64,000 nt of DNA from an uncultured Acidimicrobiales bacterium (GTDB taxonomy: Bacteria; Actinomycetota; Acidimicrobiia; Acidimicrobiales; SZUA-35), in assembly GCA_937922785.1 (NCBI GenBank), contig CALAJQ010000017.1, forward strand, positions 1-64,000, in the 5' to 3' direction. Position numbers and translations under genes: made by a program. A model generated the notes under the pieces. It was given only the letters and a program-made list of their open reading frames with translations, made no database searches and was not told the origin of the DNA. Of the stretch, positions 28,387-38,058 are shown piece after piece. How positions within the stretch are numbered: the stretch's first letter is position 1; every line of letters begins with the position of its first letter.

Positions 28387-29358
28387 TTAGGTGAGTGGTG
28401 CCGCTATGTGGACCATTGCATCCCCCTGGTTCACTATGGGATCTAGGTTTAGTCCAATTACTACTCCGGTAATTGGTGCATTGATGCGGCTTAACCGGTG
28501 GCCAAACGTATTGTGCAGTTCGCCCATTATTTGGCCCTTGCTGACCGAGTCGCCCGGGCTGACAGTGAGCTGGGCGACCCCGCTTCGTCGAGCCCTGACC
28601 CACTTGGAACTACGGCTGAGGAAGTTGTCCGAATCAGTTCTAATATCGCTCGGATCGGGATCAATCATCTCCAAGTCAGCCAAAACCCGCAGCACGCCCC
28701 GAACTCCTATCCGTATCGATTCAGAGTCGAATCGCCAAGCCTCGCCCGCTTCATACAGCAGGACAGCAGCTCCGGCCTCGGCGGCCGCCTGACGGAGCGA
28801 GCCATCTCTAATGGAAGCGTGCAACAAGACCGGAGCGCCAAAGGAGTTGGCGAAGCGGGCGGTTTGTTCGTCGTCAAGGTTGCACCGAATTTGTGGCAAG
28901 TTGGTTCGGTGGGCCGACCCGGTATGAAGGTCGATGCCGAACGTGCATCGACTTACGATTTCGTTCATGAACAGATTGGCGATCCGGCTGCCCAACGAAC
29001 CCCGGGCTGAGCCAGGGAACAACCTGTTCAGATCTCGCCTGTCGGGCAGGTAGCGGGTTCCGGCCACGAATCCGGGAAGGTTCACCACTGGTACCGCGAT
29101 CACGGTGCCAGCGAGAGTGCGGGGGTTTAGCTTTGTCATCACGCGTCGAATGATCTCGATTCCGTTTAGCTCATCGCCGTGAATCGCGGCGCTCATCCAA
29201 ATCGTTGGCCCGTCGCTGGCGCCGTGGAACACTCTGACCGGAAGCGACAGCGGAGATCCAGTGACCGTAAGAGCGACCGGTAGTTCTATTTCGCTTCTGG
29301 TGCCAGCCTTGACAGAGAATGAGCCAATTTCAAACGGCGGTCGAGTGCTTGCCTTCAT
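28387..29358 (-). CDS. Succinylglutamate desuccinylase/aspartoacylase family protein
   Basis: SAAIHGDELNGIEIIRRVM; FGIDLHTGS; start 29358 overlaps the upstream HAD stop (ATGA). Confidence 0.9.
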   Translation of the reverse strand: MKASTRPPFEIGSFSVKAGTRSEIELPVALTVTGSPLSLPVRVFHGASDGPTIWMSAAIHGDELNGIEIIRRVMTKLNPRTLAGTVIAVPVVNLPGFVAGTRYLPDRRDLNRLFPGSARGSLGSRIANLFMNEIVSRCTFGIDLHTGSAHRTNLPQIRCNLDDEQTARFANSFGAPVLLHASIRDGSLRQAAAEAGAAVLLYEAGEAWRFDSESIRIGVRGVLRVLADLEMIDPDPSDIRTDSDNFLSRSSKWVRARRSGVAQLTVSPGDSVSKGQIMGELHNTFGHRLSRINAPITGVVIGLNLDPIVNQGDAMVHIAAPLT

Positions 29359-30029
29359 GCGTCCAGCCCCAGTGTCTGCGCAATCGAATCCCACGCCGAG
29401 GTGGCGTTCGCTATGTCGAACCACCTGCTGGGAATCCCGCACGCCTCGGCACCAGTTACATTCTTGGGTTGGTCATCAATAAAGAGAACCTTGTCTGCGC
29501 TTACGCCGATGATGTCTAACGCTCGGGAGAAGGCGCGCCTATCGGGCTTCAAGATGCCGGTGTCAGAACAATCCACCACATGGTCAACCATCCCCAACAG
29601 CTCGACGTCGTGCTCCCACTCAGTCCCGTGAAAAGAGCGCATATCGTTGGTAAGCACCGAAACACCAAAGCCAGCATCTAGCGCAGATGCCACCACCGAC
29701 ATTGCCTCGGGTCTGACTATCTCGGGAGTAGCTGGGTCAAACAGCAGTCGCATGTAGTCCTGAAGTGACATTTCGATTCCTGCTGCTTTACCAACGTCGG
29801 CCGCCCTAGTTGCCCAGTACTCAGGTTCAGATACGCCTTCATCGGCCACCAAGCGCTGCCAAAGGGGATCGGTCTCGGGTGCGATAGGGCCGAGCCATTC
29901 AAACGTTCCTGGATCGAGACCTAAGCGCGATTCGGTCAGGAAGTGAAGCTCAACCGGATTGAGTAAACACACCCCGCCGAAATCCAGCAACAGTACTTCG
30001 ACGTCTTGGATCGGGTCAGAAGTGCTCAT
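29355..30029 (-). CDS. HAD-family hydrolase
   Basis: VLLLDFGGV...VSVLTNDM...ILKPDRRAFSRAL...VLFIDDQPKNVTGA. Confidence 0.9.
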   Translation of the reverse strand: MSTSDPIQDVEVLLLDFGGVCLLNPVELHFLTESRLGLDPGTFEWLGPIAPETDPLWQRLVADEGVSEPEYWATRAADVGKAAGIEMSLQDYMRLLFDPATPEIVRPEAMSVVASALDAGFGVSVLTNDMRSFHGTEWEHDVELLGMVDHVVDCSDTGILKPDRRAFSRALDIIGVSADKVLFIDDQPKNVTGAEACGIPSRWFDIANATSAWDSIAQTLGLDA

Positions 30030-30031
30030 GG

Positions 30032-30808
30032 CTAACCGGTGTATCCGAGCCGGGACGAGGTCACACGCGATAGGGCAATTACTGCGTCGGTGACTGCCTG
30101 GTGTTGGGCATCTATTCGTTCGGCGGGGCCAGCGACGCTCATGGCCGCAATCGTCATACCGCTGGCATCACGAATTGGGGCAGCAATGGAAACAATCCCT
30201 ATCTCAGACTCATGACGGTTCTCCGAGTAGCCCCTTCGCCTTATTAGTGCGAGTTGTTTCTTTAGTTCCGGTACCGAAGTAATCGTGTGGGCGGTCCGCG
30301 CTGGTAAGACCCAGCTCTTTAGCACCCGGTCACGTAGCGGCGGTGCAGCAAAGGCCAGCAACGCTTTCCCAGATCCAGTGCAGTGGGCATCGTTGCGGCG
30401 GCCCATATCGGCGAAGAAGCGAAGCGTGTGTGGACTATCGAGCCGCTCCACATAGACCACTTGGCGGCCATCTAACACACCCACTTGAACTGTCTCTCCA
30501 GTTCGGTTGCGTAGTTCGGTCATTGGGAGCAGTAACGCCTCGTGTAATCCCCGTTGAGTAGGAGCGGCCGCCGCCAGGTCAAACATTGCAAGACCCACGC
30601 CGTAGCGTCCGTTTTGGTGTTGTTCCAGCATGGCTGAATCAACCAGGGTGCTCAGAATCCTGTGCACGCTTGACTTGGAGAGTTCAAGATGGTTCGCAAG
30701 TTCAGTAACCCCCCATGATGGATGTGAGGCCGTAAATGCTTTCAGGACCCTCGCCGCGTTAGCCACAGAGGACAAGCGATTGTTGCTCACGAGAACGCTC
30801 TCACACAC
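30032..30808 (-). CDS. IclR-family transcriptional regulator (start 30808 or GTG 30790)
   Basis: SSVANAARVLKAFTASHPSWGVTELANHLELSKSSVHRILSTLVDSAML and IclR effector domain. Confidence 0.93.
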   Translation of the reverse strand: MCESVLVSNNRLSSVANAARVLKAFTASHPSWGVTELANHLELSKSSVHRILSTLVDSAMLEQHQNGRYGVGLAMFDLAAAAPTQRGLHEALLLPMTELRNRTGETVQVGVLDGRQVVYVERLDSPHTLRFFADMGRRNDAHCTGSGKALLAFAAPPLRDRVLKSWVLPARTAHTITSVPELKKQLALIRRRGYSENRHESEIGIVSIAAPIRDASGMTIAAMSVAGPAERIDAQHQAVTDAVIALSRVTSSRLGYTG

Positions 30809-30832
30809 AGCACACGATGACAGTAACAGTTG

Positions 30833-30847
30833 TCCCGCTATGCGGAA
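30833..30847. promoter_or_regulatory. Candidate regulator operator TCCCGCTATGCGGAA in the IclR/dioxygenase divergent intergenic
   Basis: Imperfect palindrome (TCCCGC/GCGGAA), followed by a further CCTATCGGGA element. Confidence 0.45.
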
Positions 30848-30888
30848 TAGTCCTATCGGGAAGTGACCGGCGTCACTAAGTTGAGAAC

Positions 30889-31797
30889 ATGGGGATCTCG
30901 CGGTTAAGCCATGTTGATATCACGGTGCCAGATCTCGACCTGGCCGCCGCCTACTACACCGAGGTGCTCGGCCTGGACATAACCGAACGCACTGATGATC
31001 GGCTGTTTCTGAAGTGTTGGGATGAGCGAGACCATCATTGTTTGGCAATCCGTCACGACACGCGAGTCGGGCTTGACCGATTCTCTTTCAAGGTTGAGTA
31101 CTCCGATGACTTAGACAAGTTCGAGTCAAAGATCGAAGCTGTCGGCTATCCCGTCCAAAGAGTTGCCGACGGGGAAGAGATAGGGCAGGGGGAGTCAATT
31201 CGATTCGAGATTCCTTCAGGCCATGAGATGGAACTGGTGCACAAGGTGACGAAGGTCGGCGGCCGGCTGCCGCTAGTTAATCCTCCGCCGATTCCTTACG
31301 GGCTGGTCGGCATCGCTCCGCCCCGAATAGATCATCTTTTGGTGCACGCCGAAGAAGTGCCAGAGGCTGCCCGGTTTTTCCAGGACATTTTGGACTTTCG
31401 CCTGACCGAACAATTGCTGGATGGAGGCGGCCATCAGACCATTGCCTTCCTGGAGCGATCGGCTAAACCTCACGACATCGCTTTTGTGCAAGGACCGAAC
31501 GGTGCGTTGCATCACTTCTCGTTCTGGCTGGATGACTGGGATCATGTTCGCAGGGCGGCTGACATCCTGGCCTACAACGGTGTCACCATCGACGTTGGGC
31601 CCACCCGCCACGGCTTGACGAGAGGCTCAACCATCTATTTCTTCGACCCAATGGGAACCCGAAACGAAGTGTTTTCTGGTGGCTACCGGCCTGACCCGGA
31701 CTTTCCCACAATTACTTGGACTGATTCTGAGGCCGGTAGAGCAGTGTTCTACTACGAGGGCGTTCTCAACCAGAGATTTGCGACGGTGCACACATAA
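30889..31797 (+). CDS. Extradiol ring-cleavage dioxygenase, catechol 2,3-dioxygenase (XylE-like)
   Basis: XylE-type layout; IDHLLVH, HHFSFWLDDWD, KPHDIAF, GPTRHGLTRGSTIYFFDPMGTRNEVF. Confidence 0.92.
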   Translation: MGISRLSHVDITVPDLDLAAAYYTEVLGLDITERTDDRLFLKCWDERDHHCLAIRHDTRVGLDRFSFKVEYSDDLDKFESKIEAVGYPVQRVADGEEIGQGESIRFEIPSGHEMELVHKVTKVGGRLPLVNPPPIPYGLVGIAPPRIDHLLVHAEEVPEAARFFQDILDFRLTEQLLDGGGHQTIAFLERSAKPHDIAFVQGPNGALHHFSFWLDDWDHVRRAADILAYNGVTIDVGPTRHGLTRGSTIYFFDPMGTRNEVFSGGYRPDPDFPTITWTDSEAGRAVFYYEGVLNQRFATVHT

Positions 31798-32711
31798 TGT
31801 CTGGAATATTGCGTCTCTCTCATGCCGAAGTTCGGGTTCCGGATCTCGAACTGGCCTTAGCCTACTACAGCGAAGTGGTCGGCTTGGTAGTCACCCACTC
31901 AGAAGCGGACAAGGCCTACCTGAAGGGCTGGGATGAACACCAACACCACTCGCTGGTTCTAGCTGCCGCTCCGACCTATGGCCTGAACAGCCTGGCTTTC
32001 AAGGTTGTTGAACGCTCCGAACTAGACCGGCTACAGGACCGTTTGGTTGCAGCTGGCATTTCGACCAGTCGTCACGAGCCAGGTGAACTAGGCGAGGCAT
32101 CAGGAGAAACCGTTCGATTCCTGGCGCCAAGCGGGCACACGATCGACCTCGAACATGGGCAAGGCCAAGTTGGGAACGGTCTTCCCCTGCTCAACCCTCC
32201 GCCTGCTCCAGACAATTTGGTTGGGATGCACCCACCTCGGCTGGATCACATCTTCTTGTTGTGCGAAGACGTCGACGCAATCACGGCCTTCTTCACTGAT
32301 GTGCTTGAGTTTCGCCTGACCGAACAGATCATGGCCGACGATGGGCATCAGCTCACAACTTTCTTAGAACGGACTCATACGCCTCACGACATTGCTTTCC
32401 TGACCGGACCCGATGGGGGATTCCATCATCTTGCGTATTGGGTTGACGAATGGAATGATCTGCGCACCGCCGCAGACACCTGTGCCTACCACGGCATCCA
32501 GATTGACGCTGGGCCGACGCGCCACGGTGCGACGAGGGGTTGCGGTTTGTACTTCTTTGACCCGGCTGGCAATCGAAATGAGGTTTATACGGGTGGCTAC
32601 CACTTCGATCCAGACGACGAACCGACCACCTGGACCGAAGCTGAAATGGGTCGCGCAATATTCACCTACAAAGGTCAAGTCCAGCAGAGCTTTATGTCGG
32701 TGCATTCATGA
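31797..32711 (+). CDS. Extradiol ring-cleavage dioxygenase, tandem XylE-like paralog
   Basis: LDHIFLLCEDV, HHLAYWVDEWND, TPHDIAF, GPTRHGATRGCGLYFFDPAGNRNEVYTGG. Confidence 0.92.
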   Translation: MSGILRLSHAEVRVPDLELALAYYSEVVGLVVTHSEADKAYLKGWDEHQHHSLVLAAAPTYGLNSLAFKVVERSELDRLQDRLVAAGISTSRHEPGELGEASGETVRFLAPSGHTIDLEHGQGQVGNGLPLLNPPPAPDNLVGMHPPRLDHIFLLCEDVDAITAFFTDVLEFRLTEQIMADDGHQLTTFLERTHTPHDIAFLTGPDGGFHHLAYWVDEWNDLRTAADTCAYHGIQIDAGPTRHGATRGCGLYFFDPAGNRNEVYTGGYHFDPDDEPTTWTEAEMGRAIFTYKGQVQQSFMSVHS

Positions 32712-33799
32712 GTGATTCAACCGATCGTCGGGACGCCCCGCTATACCTGGCCCGCTATCGCGAGCGTGAGGCATCCCGGACCGAGTCCCAGTCAGACGCC
32801 AAGAACGAGCAATCTAAGAACCCACAATCTCAGAGCCAGCAGGACCCTCTCTATTTGCGCCAGTTCCGTCACCGCGCCGACGAGGTCGAGGAGCCGCTTT
32901 GGAAGCGAGCAAGCCTTAGCGTCCAGCAGTCACTTACTGAAGAGAACCGGAACAAAGAGATCTCTGCCCCTGCCGCGGCGGCTAGACAGCTTCTGAACGA
33001 CGTGTACCTGATTCGACACGGCGAAACTCAAGGCTACTCAACAGACTCTGGCCTGACTCCCCAAGGTGTCTGGCAAGCCCACACCTATGGCCACACAATG
33101 GCGAAGCGGGTTAAGTCGGGCGAAACAATTGTGTTCCGACACGCTGCAACTAACCGAGCCCGTGAGACCGCCGAGCAGATTCACCGGGGTCTCCACGACG
33201 GTCTGGCTCAGTATGAGAAGTCGGTCAAAATTGTGGAACCCGAACCGGCCGATGAGTTTCGCAACTTCGGGTTTGCGTCTCCAGATGGACTGAAGGATGT
33301 CACGGCCGCTTTCCGTGAGTACCACTCGATGCTGGAAGGGTTCGAGAGAACGGCCAAAGGCGATCGGCCGCTATGGCTGGTGGAGATGGACCGCTTTTGG
33401 CGAACTCAGCAAGGTGGCGCCGATCCGATTCAACATTGGTTGACCATTCCGCTGCTTCATTTCGAGCCCCCGTCCATGACGGTCCGACGCTTCTGGGCCG
33501 GGATCAATCGGTTGTCAGGTGAGTTTCCGGGCGCCCGTCTGGCGATCGCCACTCACTCTGGCTGTATTCGCGCCTTCGCAGTGTCAGCGCTGGGTTATGA
33601 CCCAGGGGAGCCGTACAACATCGAACATGTGCGGGTGAAGATGTTGGGCGATCCAGATAGCAGGCCAGACAGCGCAAACGGGAGTGATGCAACCGTGGCC
33701 TATCGCAACCGAGTTCAGGAAGTAAAGGTCCCCAACATCAATCAGCTGCCGGCCTGGTCAGTGGCTGACGATTGGCCTGGATTTACCGAGGGGTCATGA
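32708..33799 (+). CDS. Histidine phosphatase (phosphoglycerate mutase-like) family protein with N-terminal low-complexity extension
   Basis: VYLIRHGETQGYSTDSGLTPQGVWQA; FRHAATNRARETAEQI; LAIATHSGCIRAF. Confidence 0.88.
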   Translation: MSDSTDRRDAPLYLARYREREASRTESQSDAKNEQSKNPQSQSQQDPLYLRQFRHRADEVEEPLWKRASLSVQQSLTEENRNKEISAPAAAARQLLNDVYLIRHGETQGYSTDSGLTPQGVWQAHTYGHTMAKRVKSGETIVFRHAATNRARETAEQIHRGLHDGLAQYEKSVKIVEPEPADEFRNFGFASPDGLKDVTAAFREYHSMLEGFERTAKGDRPLWLVEMDRFWRTQQGGADPIQHWLTIPLLHFEPPSMTVRRFWAGINRLSGEFPGARLAIATHSGCIRAFAVSALGYDPGEPYNIEHVRVKMLGDPDSRPDSANGSDATVAYRNRVQEVKVPNINQLPAWSVADDWPGFTEGS

Positions 33800-33800
33800 G

Positions 33801-34973
33801 ATGTGTGAGGCGTGTCCGGTTATCGATTGGGAGAAAGAGCTTCCAACCGTCAGATCATTTACAGCGAGCAGGGTGGATTCAGAAATGACCGATCACATCG
33901 TTTGGTTCGATAGGTATGACCGAGACCTTCACAAAGAATTCGTTGGTGGCAAGAACTCGAGCCTCGGCGAAATGATGATGGCCGAGCTGCCGGTGCCGCC
34001 CGGGTTTGCAATCACTACCAACGCCTACACCCAGCTTTGGAACAACCGTGAGCTAGTGGAAGGTGTCAATGAACTACTGCGCGGCATAGATCATGATGAC
34101 TATGTCGCCAACATGAAGACCTCTGAAGCGATCCGAGCTTTGATCGAAGCTGAGCCGGTGCCCGATGACGTGGCAACCGATATTCGCGAGGCGTATGAGG
34201 CGTTGTGTGCCCATTGTGGGGTCGAAGATCTACCGGTTGCTGTTCGGTCATCCGCAACTGCTGAAGATCTGCCCGATGCGTCCTTTGCCGGCCAGCAAGA
34301 CACCTATCTATGGATCAAGTCTGCCGACCAGGTGATTGACCACGTACGCCGGTGTTGGTCCTCGATCTTTACTGACCGGGCCATTGCCTACCGCCACGGG
34401 ATGGGTTATCTACACACATCGATAGCAATGTCGGTTGGGGTTCAAAAGATGATCGACCCGATCGCTGCGGGTGTGGCCTTCACGCTCAACCCGACAAACG
34501 GAGACCGCTCGCAGGTTGCAATCGATGCAGCATGGGGGCTTGGTGAATCGGTCGTGTCAGGTGAAGTTACGCCAGACAATTTCCTCGTGGACAAGGTCTT
34601 GCGCGAAGTAGTCAAACGAGAGATCTCTGACAAACACATCGAATATGCGCTTACGCCCGATGGAGTGGTTGAGAAGCTCGAGGTTGACGAAGAGCGGCGC
34701 ATGGCCGCGTCAGTGACCGATGAAGATCTTGTGGGGATTGCCATCCTGGCTCGCCGGGCCGAGAAACATTACGGGTGTCCTCAAGATGTTGAGTGGGCGC
34801 TCGATCGGCATTTGCCGGTGGGGGAGAATGTGGTGATGCTGCAAAGCAGACCCGAGACCGTCTGGTCGCAAAAAGAAGTTAAGTCAGTTTCAAAGGGGGG
34901 TGACGTCATGTCGTCGATCGTTTCGACGCTGGTTTCACCGTTACACAACAAAACACAACAAGGGGACCAGTAA
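33801..34973 (+). CDS. PEP/pyruvate-binding (ATP-binding) subunit of a split PEP-synthase-like phosphotransferase (PpsB/CreH-like); start may be 33885
   Basis: FVGGKNSSLGEMMMAELPVPPGFAITTNAY; AVRSSATAEDLPDASFAGQQDTYL; ends after the ATP-binding domain, with no PEP TIM barrel. Confidence 0.85.
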   Translation: MCEACPVIDWEKELPTVRSFTASRVDSEMTDHIVWFDRYDRDLHKEFVGGKNSSLGEMMMAELPVPPGFAITTNAYTQLWNNRELVEGVNELLRGIDHDDYVANMKTSEAIRALIEAEPVPDDVATDIREAYEALCAHCGVEDLPVAVRSSATAEDLPDASFAGQQDTYLWIKSADQVIDHVRRCWSSIFTDRAIAYRHGMGYLHTSIAMSVGVQKMIDPIAAGVAFTLNPTNGDRSQVAIDAAWGLGESVVSGEVTPDNFLVDKVLREVVKREISDKHIEYALTPDGVVEKLEVDEERRMAASVTDEDLVGIAILARRAEKHYGCPQDVEWALDRHLPVGENVVMLQSRPETVWSQKEVKSVSKGGDVMSSIVSTLVSPLHNKTQQGDQ

Positions 34974-36769
34974 TGGCAGATAGCAGATTTCCAAGCCCGT
35001 TCGAGCTAGAAGGGCCAGAGGGTGTCGAAGGCTGGGAGGAGCTCTATCCATATTCGGTGAGCTTCGGCGAGGCCCGCCGCGACTATGAGGAGAATCGCTT
35101 CTGGTTCTGGGACTCAATGCACTGGGGTAAGGCGCTGACACCGTGGGACTCAACATTTATGGAAATGGCTCTGGCTTCCCTAAGTCAGATGAACAGCCGG
35201 CACTACCTGATACCACCAGCGGACGGCGTGGACTTCCGCGTACTTTATGGTTACGCGTTCCTGTCTCCAGTCGGAGTTGACCCGTCGAAAATTGAGGGCC
35301 GGGTTCCTCACTTCATGGAACGAGCTGGTCACTACTTCGGTAACTGGGACTCGCTTTATGAGAACTGGCTGGTGAAGGTCAAGGGCACAATCGATGAGAT
35401 TCAAGCTCTCGACTTCAGCCCACTTCCTGAAATGGAAGATCTCGAAGTGATCACCAGTGGTTCAGGAATGGGAACCGGCCACAAGCTCCAGTCCGAATAC
35501 AACAAGTTCAAGGATCTGATTCTCCAAACCTGGAACTATCACTTTGAGTTTCTAAACCTTGGTTACGCCGCCTACCTTGACTTCTTCGGGTTCTGCAAAG
35601 AGGCCTTCCCCTCTATTCCCGACCTTGGTATCGCCAAGATGGTCGCCGGTGTTGAAGTAGACCTATTCCGGCCAAACGAGGAGCTAAAGCTGTTGGCTCA
35701 AAAGGCAATAGACCTTGGCTTGGCCGATGCCTTCGCTGACCCAGCCAACGTATCGCTGACTGGCGACGCCGGCGCAGAGTTCCAGACTGCGTGGGACGTT
35801 GCCTCTGACCCTTGGTTCAACTTCACTTCCGGCAACGGCTTCTACCACTTCGACAAGATCTGGAAAGAACACCCTGAGATCCCATATGCATTCTTGAACG
35901 ACTACATCGTGAAGATTCAGGCTGGTCAAGATATCAGTAGGCCGATCGAGGCGATCACTGCCGAGCGTGATCGTATTGTTTCTGAATACCGTGACTTACT
36001 AGGAACCGATGAAGATCGAGAGGCCTTCGATGGCAAACTGGGTCTGGCCCGAGTTGTGTTCCCATATGTTGAGAACCACAACTTCTACATCGAACACTGG
36101 ACAATGTCTGTTGTGTGGCGCAAGCTGCGCGAGCTTGGTGCCACTTTGGCCAAGGACGGTCTGTTGGGCTCTGAGGATGACCTGTTCTACCTACGTCGTG
36201 ACGAAGTCGGCGAAGTTCTTTGGGACTACTACTCGAACTGGGCAGTCAACTCGCCAACGGCCAGCGCAGCCATCATGGGACCTAAGATCGCCCGCCGTCG
36301 TGAGATCCATCAGAAGCTGTCTGAGTGGAGCCCACCAAAGGCCCTGGGTGAGCCACCAGAAGTCATCACCGAGCCTTTCACCATCATGTTGTGGGGCATA
36401 ACCAGCGATTCGGTGTCGAACTGGCTGGGCTCTGACAGTGACGAAGAAGGTGTGATCAAGGGAATGGCGGCTTCTCCTGGTGCGGTTGAGGGCATTGCCC
36501 GACTTGTATTCGATCCAGAAGATGTGAATGACCTTCTGGATGGTGAGATATTGGTGGCGCCGATTACAGCGCCAAGCTGGGCTCCGGTTTTCCCCAAGAT
36601 TCAGGCCTGTGTTACCGATATAGGTGGGATCATGAGTCACGCTGCGATCGTTTGCCGCGAGTATGGAGTCCCCGCAGTTACTGGAACCGGATTTGGAACC
36701 AACAAAATCAAGACGGGCGACCGTATCCGGGTCGACGGCTCAGCCGGAACCGTCACGATCATTAGCTAG
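34973..36769 (+). CDS. PEP-utilizing mobile-domain subunit of the same system (PpsA/CreI-like)
   Basis: 598 aa. C-term phosphohistidine swivel domain CVTDIGGIMSHAAIVCREYGVPAVTGTGFGTNKIKTGDRIRVDGSAGTVTII; long N-terminal domain unlike the PEP synthase core. Confidence 0.82.
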   Translation: MADSRFPSPFELEGPEGVEGWEELYPYSVSFGEARRDYEENRFWFWDSMHWGKALTPWDSTFMEMALASLSQMNSRHYLIPPADGVDFRVLYGYAFLSPVGVDPSKIEGRVPHFMERAGHYFGNWDSLYENWLVKVKGTIDEIQALDFSPLPEMEDLEVITSGSGMGTGHKLQSEYNKFKDLILQTWNYHFEFLNLGYAAYLDFFGFCKEAFPSIPDLGIAKMVAGVEVDLFRPNEELKLLAQKAIDLGLADAFADPANVSLTGDAGAEFQTAWDVASDPWFNFTSGNGFYHFDKIWKEHPEIPYAFLNDYIVKIQAGQDISRPIEAITAERDRIVSEYRDLLGTDEDREAFDGKLGLARVVFPYVENHNFYIEHWTMSVVWRKLRELGATLAKDGLLGSEDDLFYLRRDEVGEVLWDYYSNWAVNSPTASAAIMGPKIARRREIHQKLSEWSPPKALGEPPEVITEPFTIMLWGITSDSVSNWLGSDSDEEGVIKGMAASPGAVEGIARLVFDPEDVNDLLDGEILVAPITAPSWAPVFPKIQACVTDIGGIMSHAAIVCREYGVPAVTGTGFGTNKIKTGDRIRVDGSAGTVTIIS

Positions 36770-36795
36770 CCAACACAGACGAGGAGTTAGTCGCC

Positions 36796-38058
36796 ATGAT
36801 GACCCAAGAAGAAAACGACCTTCTTACCCAGGTTGGTCCGGGCACGCCTATGGGCGATGTGCTCCGGCACTACTGGTATCCGGTTGCGTTTGCCCGAGAG
36901 CTTGAAGAGTTCCCTGTTAAGAGCGCTCGATTACTAGGTGAGAACTGGGCTGTGTTCAAAACCGGCGACGGGGGATACGGCATCGTCGATGAGAAGTGCC
37001 CCCATCGCGGCGCCTCTTTGGTTTATGGCATCGTCGAGAAGGACGGGCTTCGCTGCGGCTACCACGGATGGAAGTTTGATACCGACGGCCAATGCGTTGA
37101 GATCCTGGCAGAGCCCGACAGTTCACCAAAATTCCGTGAGAGTTGTGGTGTTCGAAACGGCCAGGCTCAGGAGCTTGGCGGGCTGGTTTGGGCATACATC
37201 GGTGACGGGCCAGCGCCAGAGCTGCCCCGTTATGAGGCCTATGTGATGGATGGCATCCGCGATATTGGCCATGCTGTAATTCCGTGCAACTGGCTCCAGA
37301 TCATGGAGAACGCTGTTGACCCCTATCACGTAGAGGCTCTGCACGGGAACTACTTCGAGTTCATCGCAGCTCATCAAGGCACGCCGATGCCTGAGTCATT
37401 TGGCGGCAACAAGCACGAGAAGGTTGCGTTCGACAATTTCGAGCACGGCATTATCAAGCGGCGCCTACTGGTTGGCCAATCTGAAGAAAGTGACGATTGG
37501 AAGATTGGTCACCCTCTGGTATTCCCATACAAGATGTGGGTTGGCGGCAATGGCGTCTACCAGATGCAGATTCGGGTTCCCGTTGACGACACCCATACCC
37601 ACGTCATGTTCTATAGCGTTCATGCTCCCGACGGCGTACCGGTAGCCGAAGGCGAAGATCGTTGCGTCGACTATGACATTGAGTGGGTCGACGCCGACGG
37701 CAAGTACATCGTTGACTACATCGAGGGCCAAGACATCATGGCTTGGGTGACCCAAGGCGAGGTTGCTGACCGCACGATCGAACACATCACCAAGAGTGAT
37801 GTTGGGGTGCTGGCGTGTCGTCGAATGTTCCGAGACGCAGTCGACGCGGTCGCTGACGGCAACGATCCGATTGCTGTGGTGCGCGAGCCTCATGAAGTAA
37901 TCAAGCTGCCTCTCGAAGGGTCCAAGTTTGGCCGTGGCGCGCAGTTTGCAACCGATTGGATCAACGACGGGTCTATGCGTTACAGCCCGCTAGCTGATGA
38001 GCTGAAGGCGTTACACATTGCCGCAGCTGACGAGCGCGCCAAGATAGCCGACGCCTAA
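36796..38058 (+). CDS. Rieske (2Fe-2S) aromatic ring-hydroxylating oxygenase, phthalate-dioxygenase-like
   Basis: Rieske CPHRGASLVYGIVEKDGLRCGYHGW; mononuclear Fe site ENAVDPYHVEALHGNY. Confidence 0.94.
   Translation: MMTQEENDLLTQVGPGTPMGDVLRHYWYPVAFARELEEFPVKSARLLGENWAVFKTGDGGYGIVDEKCPHRGASLVYGIVEKDGLRCGYHGWKFDTDGQCVEILAEPDSSPKFRESCGVRNGQAQELGGLVWAYIGDGPAPELPRYEAYVMDGIRDIGHAVIPCNWLQIMENAVDPYHVEALHGNYFEFIAAHQGTPMPESFGGNKHEKVAFDNFEHGIIKRRLLVGQSEESDDWKIGHPLVFPYKMWVGGNGVYQMQIRVPVDDTHTHVMFYSVHAPDGVPVAEGEDRCVDYDIEWVDADGKYIVDYIEGQDIMAWVTQGEVADRTIEHITKSDVGVLACRRMFRDAVDAVADGNDPIAVVREPHEVIKLPLEGSKFGRGAQFATDWINDGSMRYSPLADELKALHIAAADERAKIADA

Noticed and set aside
33801-36769. Annotating the pair as ordinary phosphoenolpyruvate synthase or pyruvate phosphate dikinase
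   Set aside because: No PEP/pyruvate C-terminal TIM barrel is visible; the gene is split and lies in an aromatic cluster, so central-metabolism PEP synthase is unlikely.
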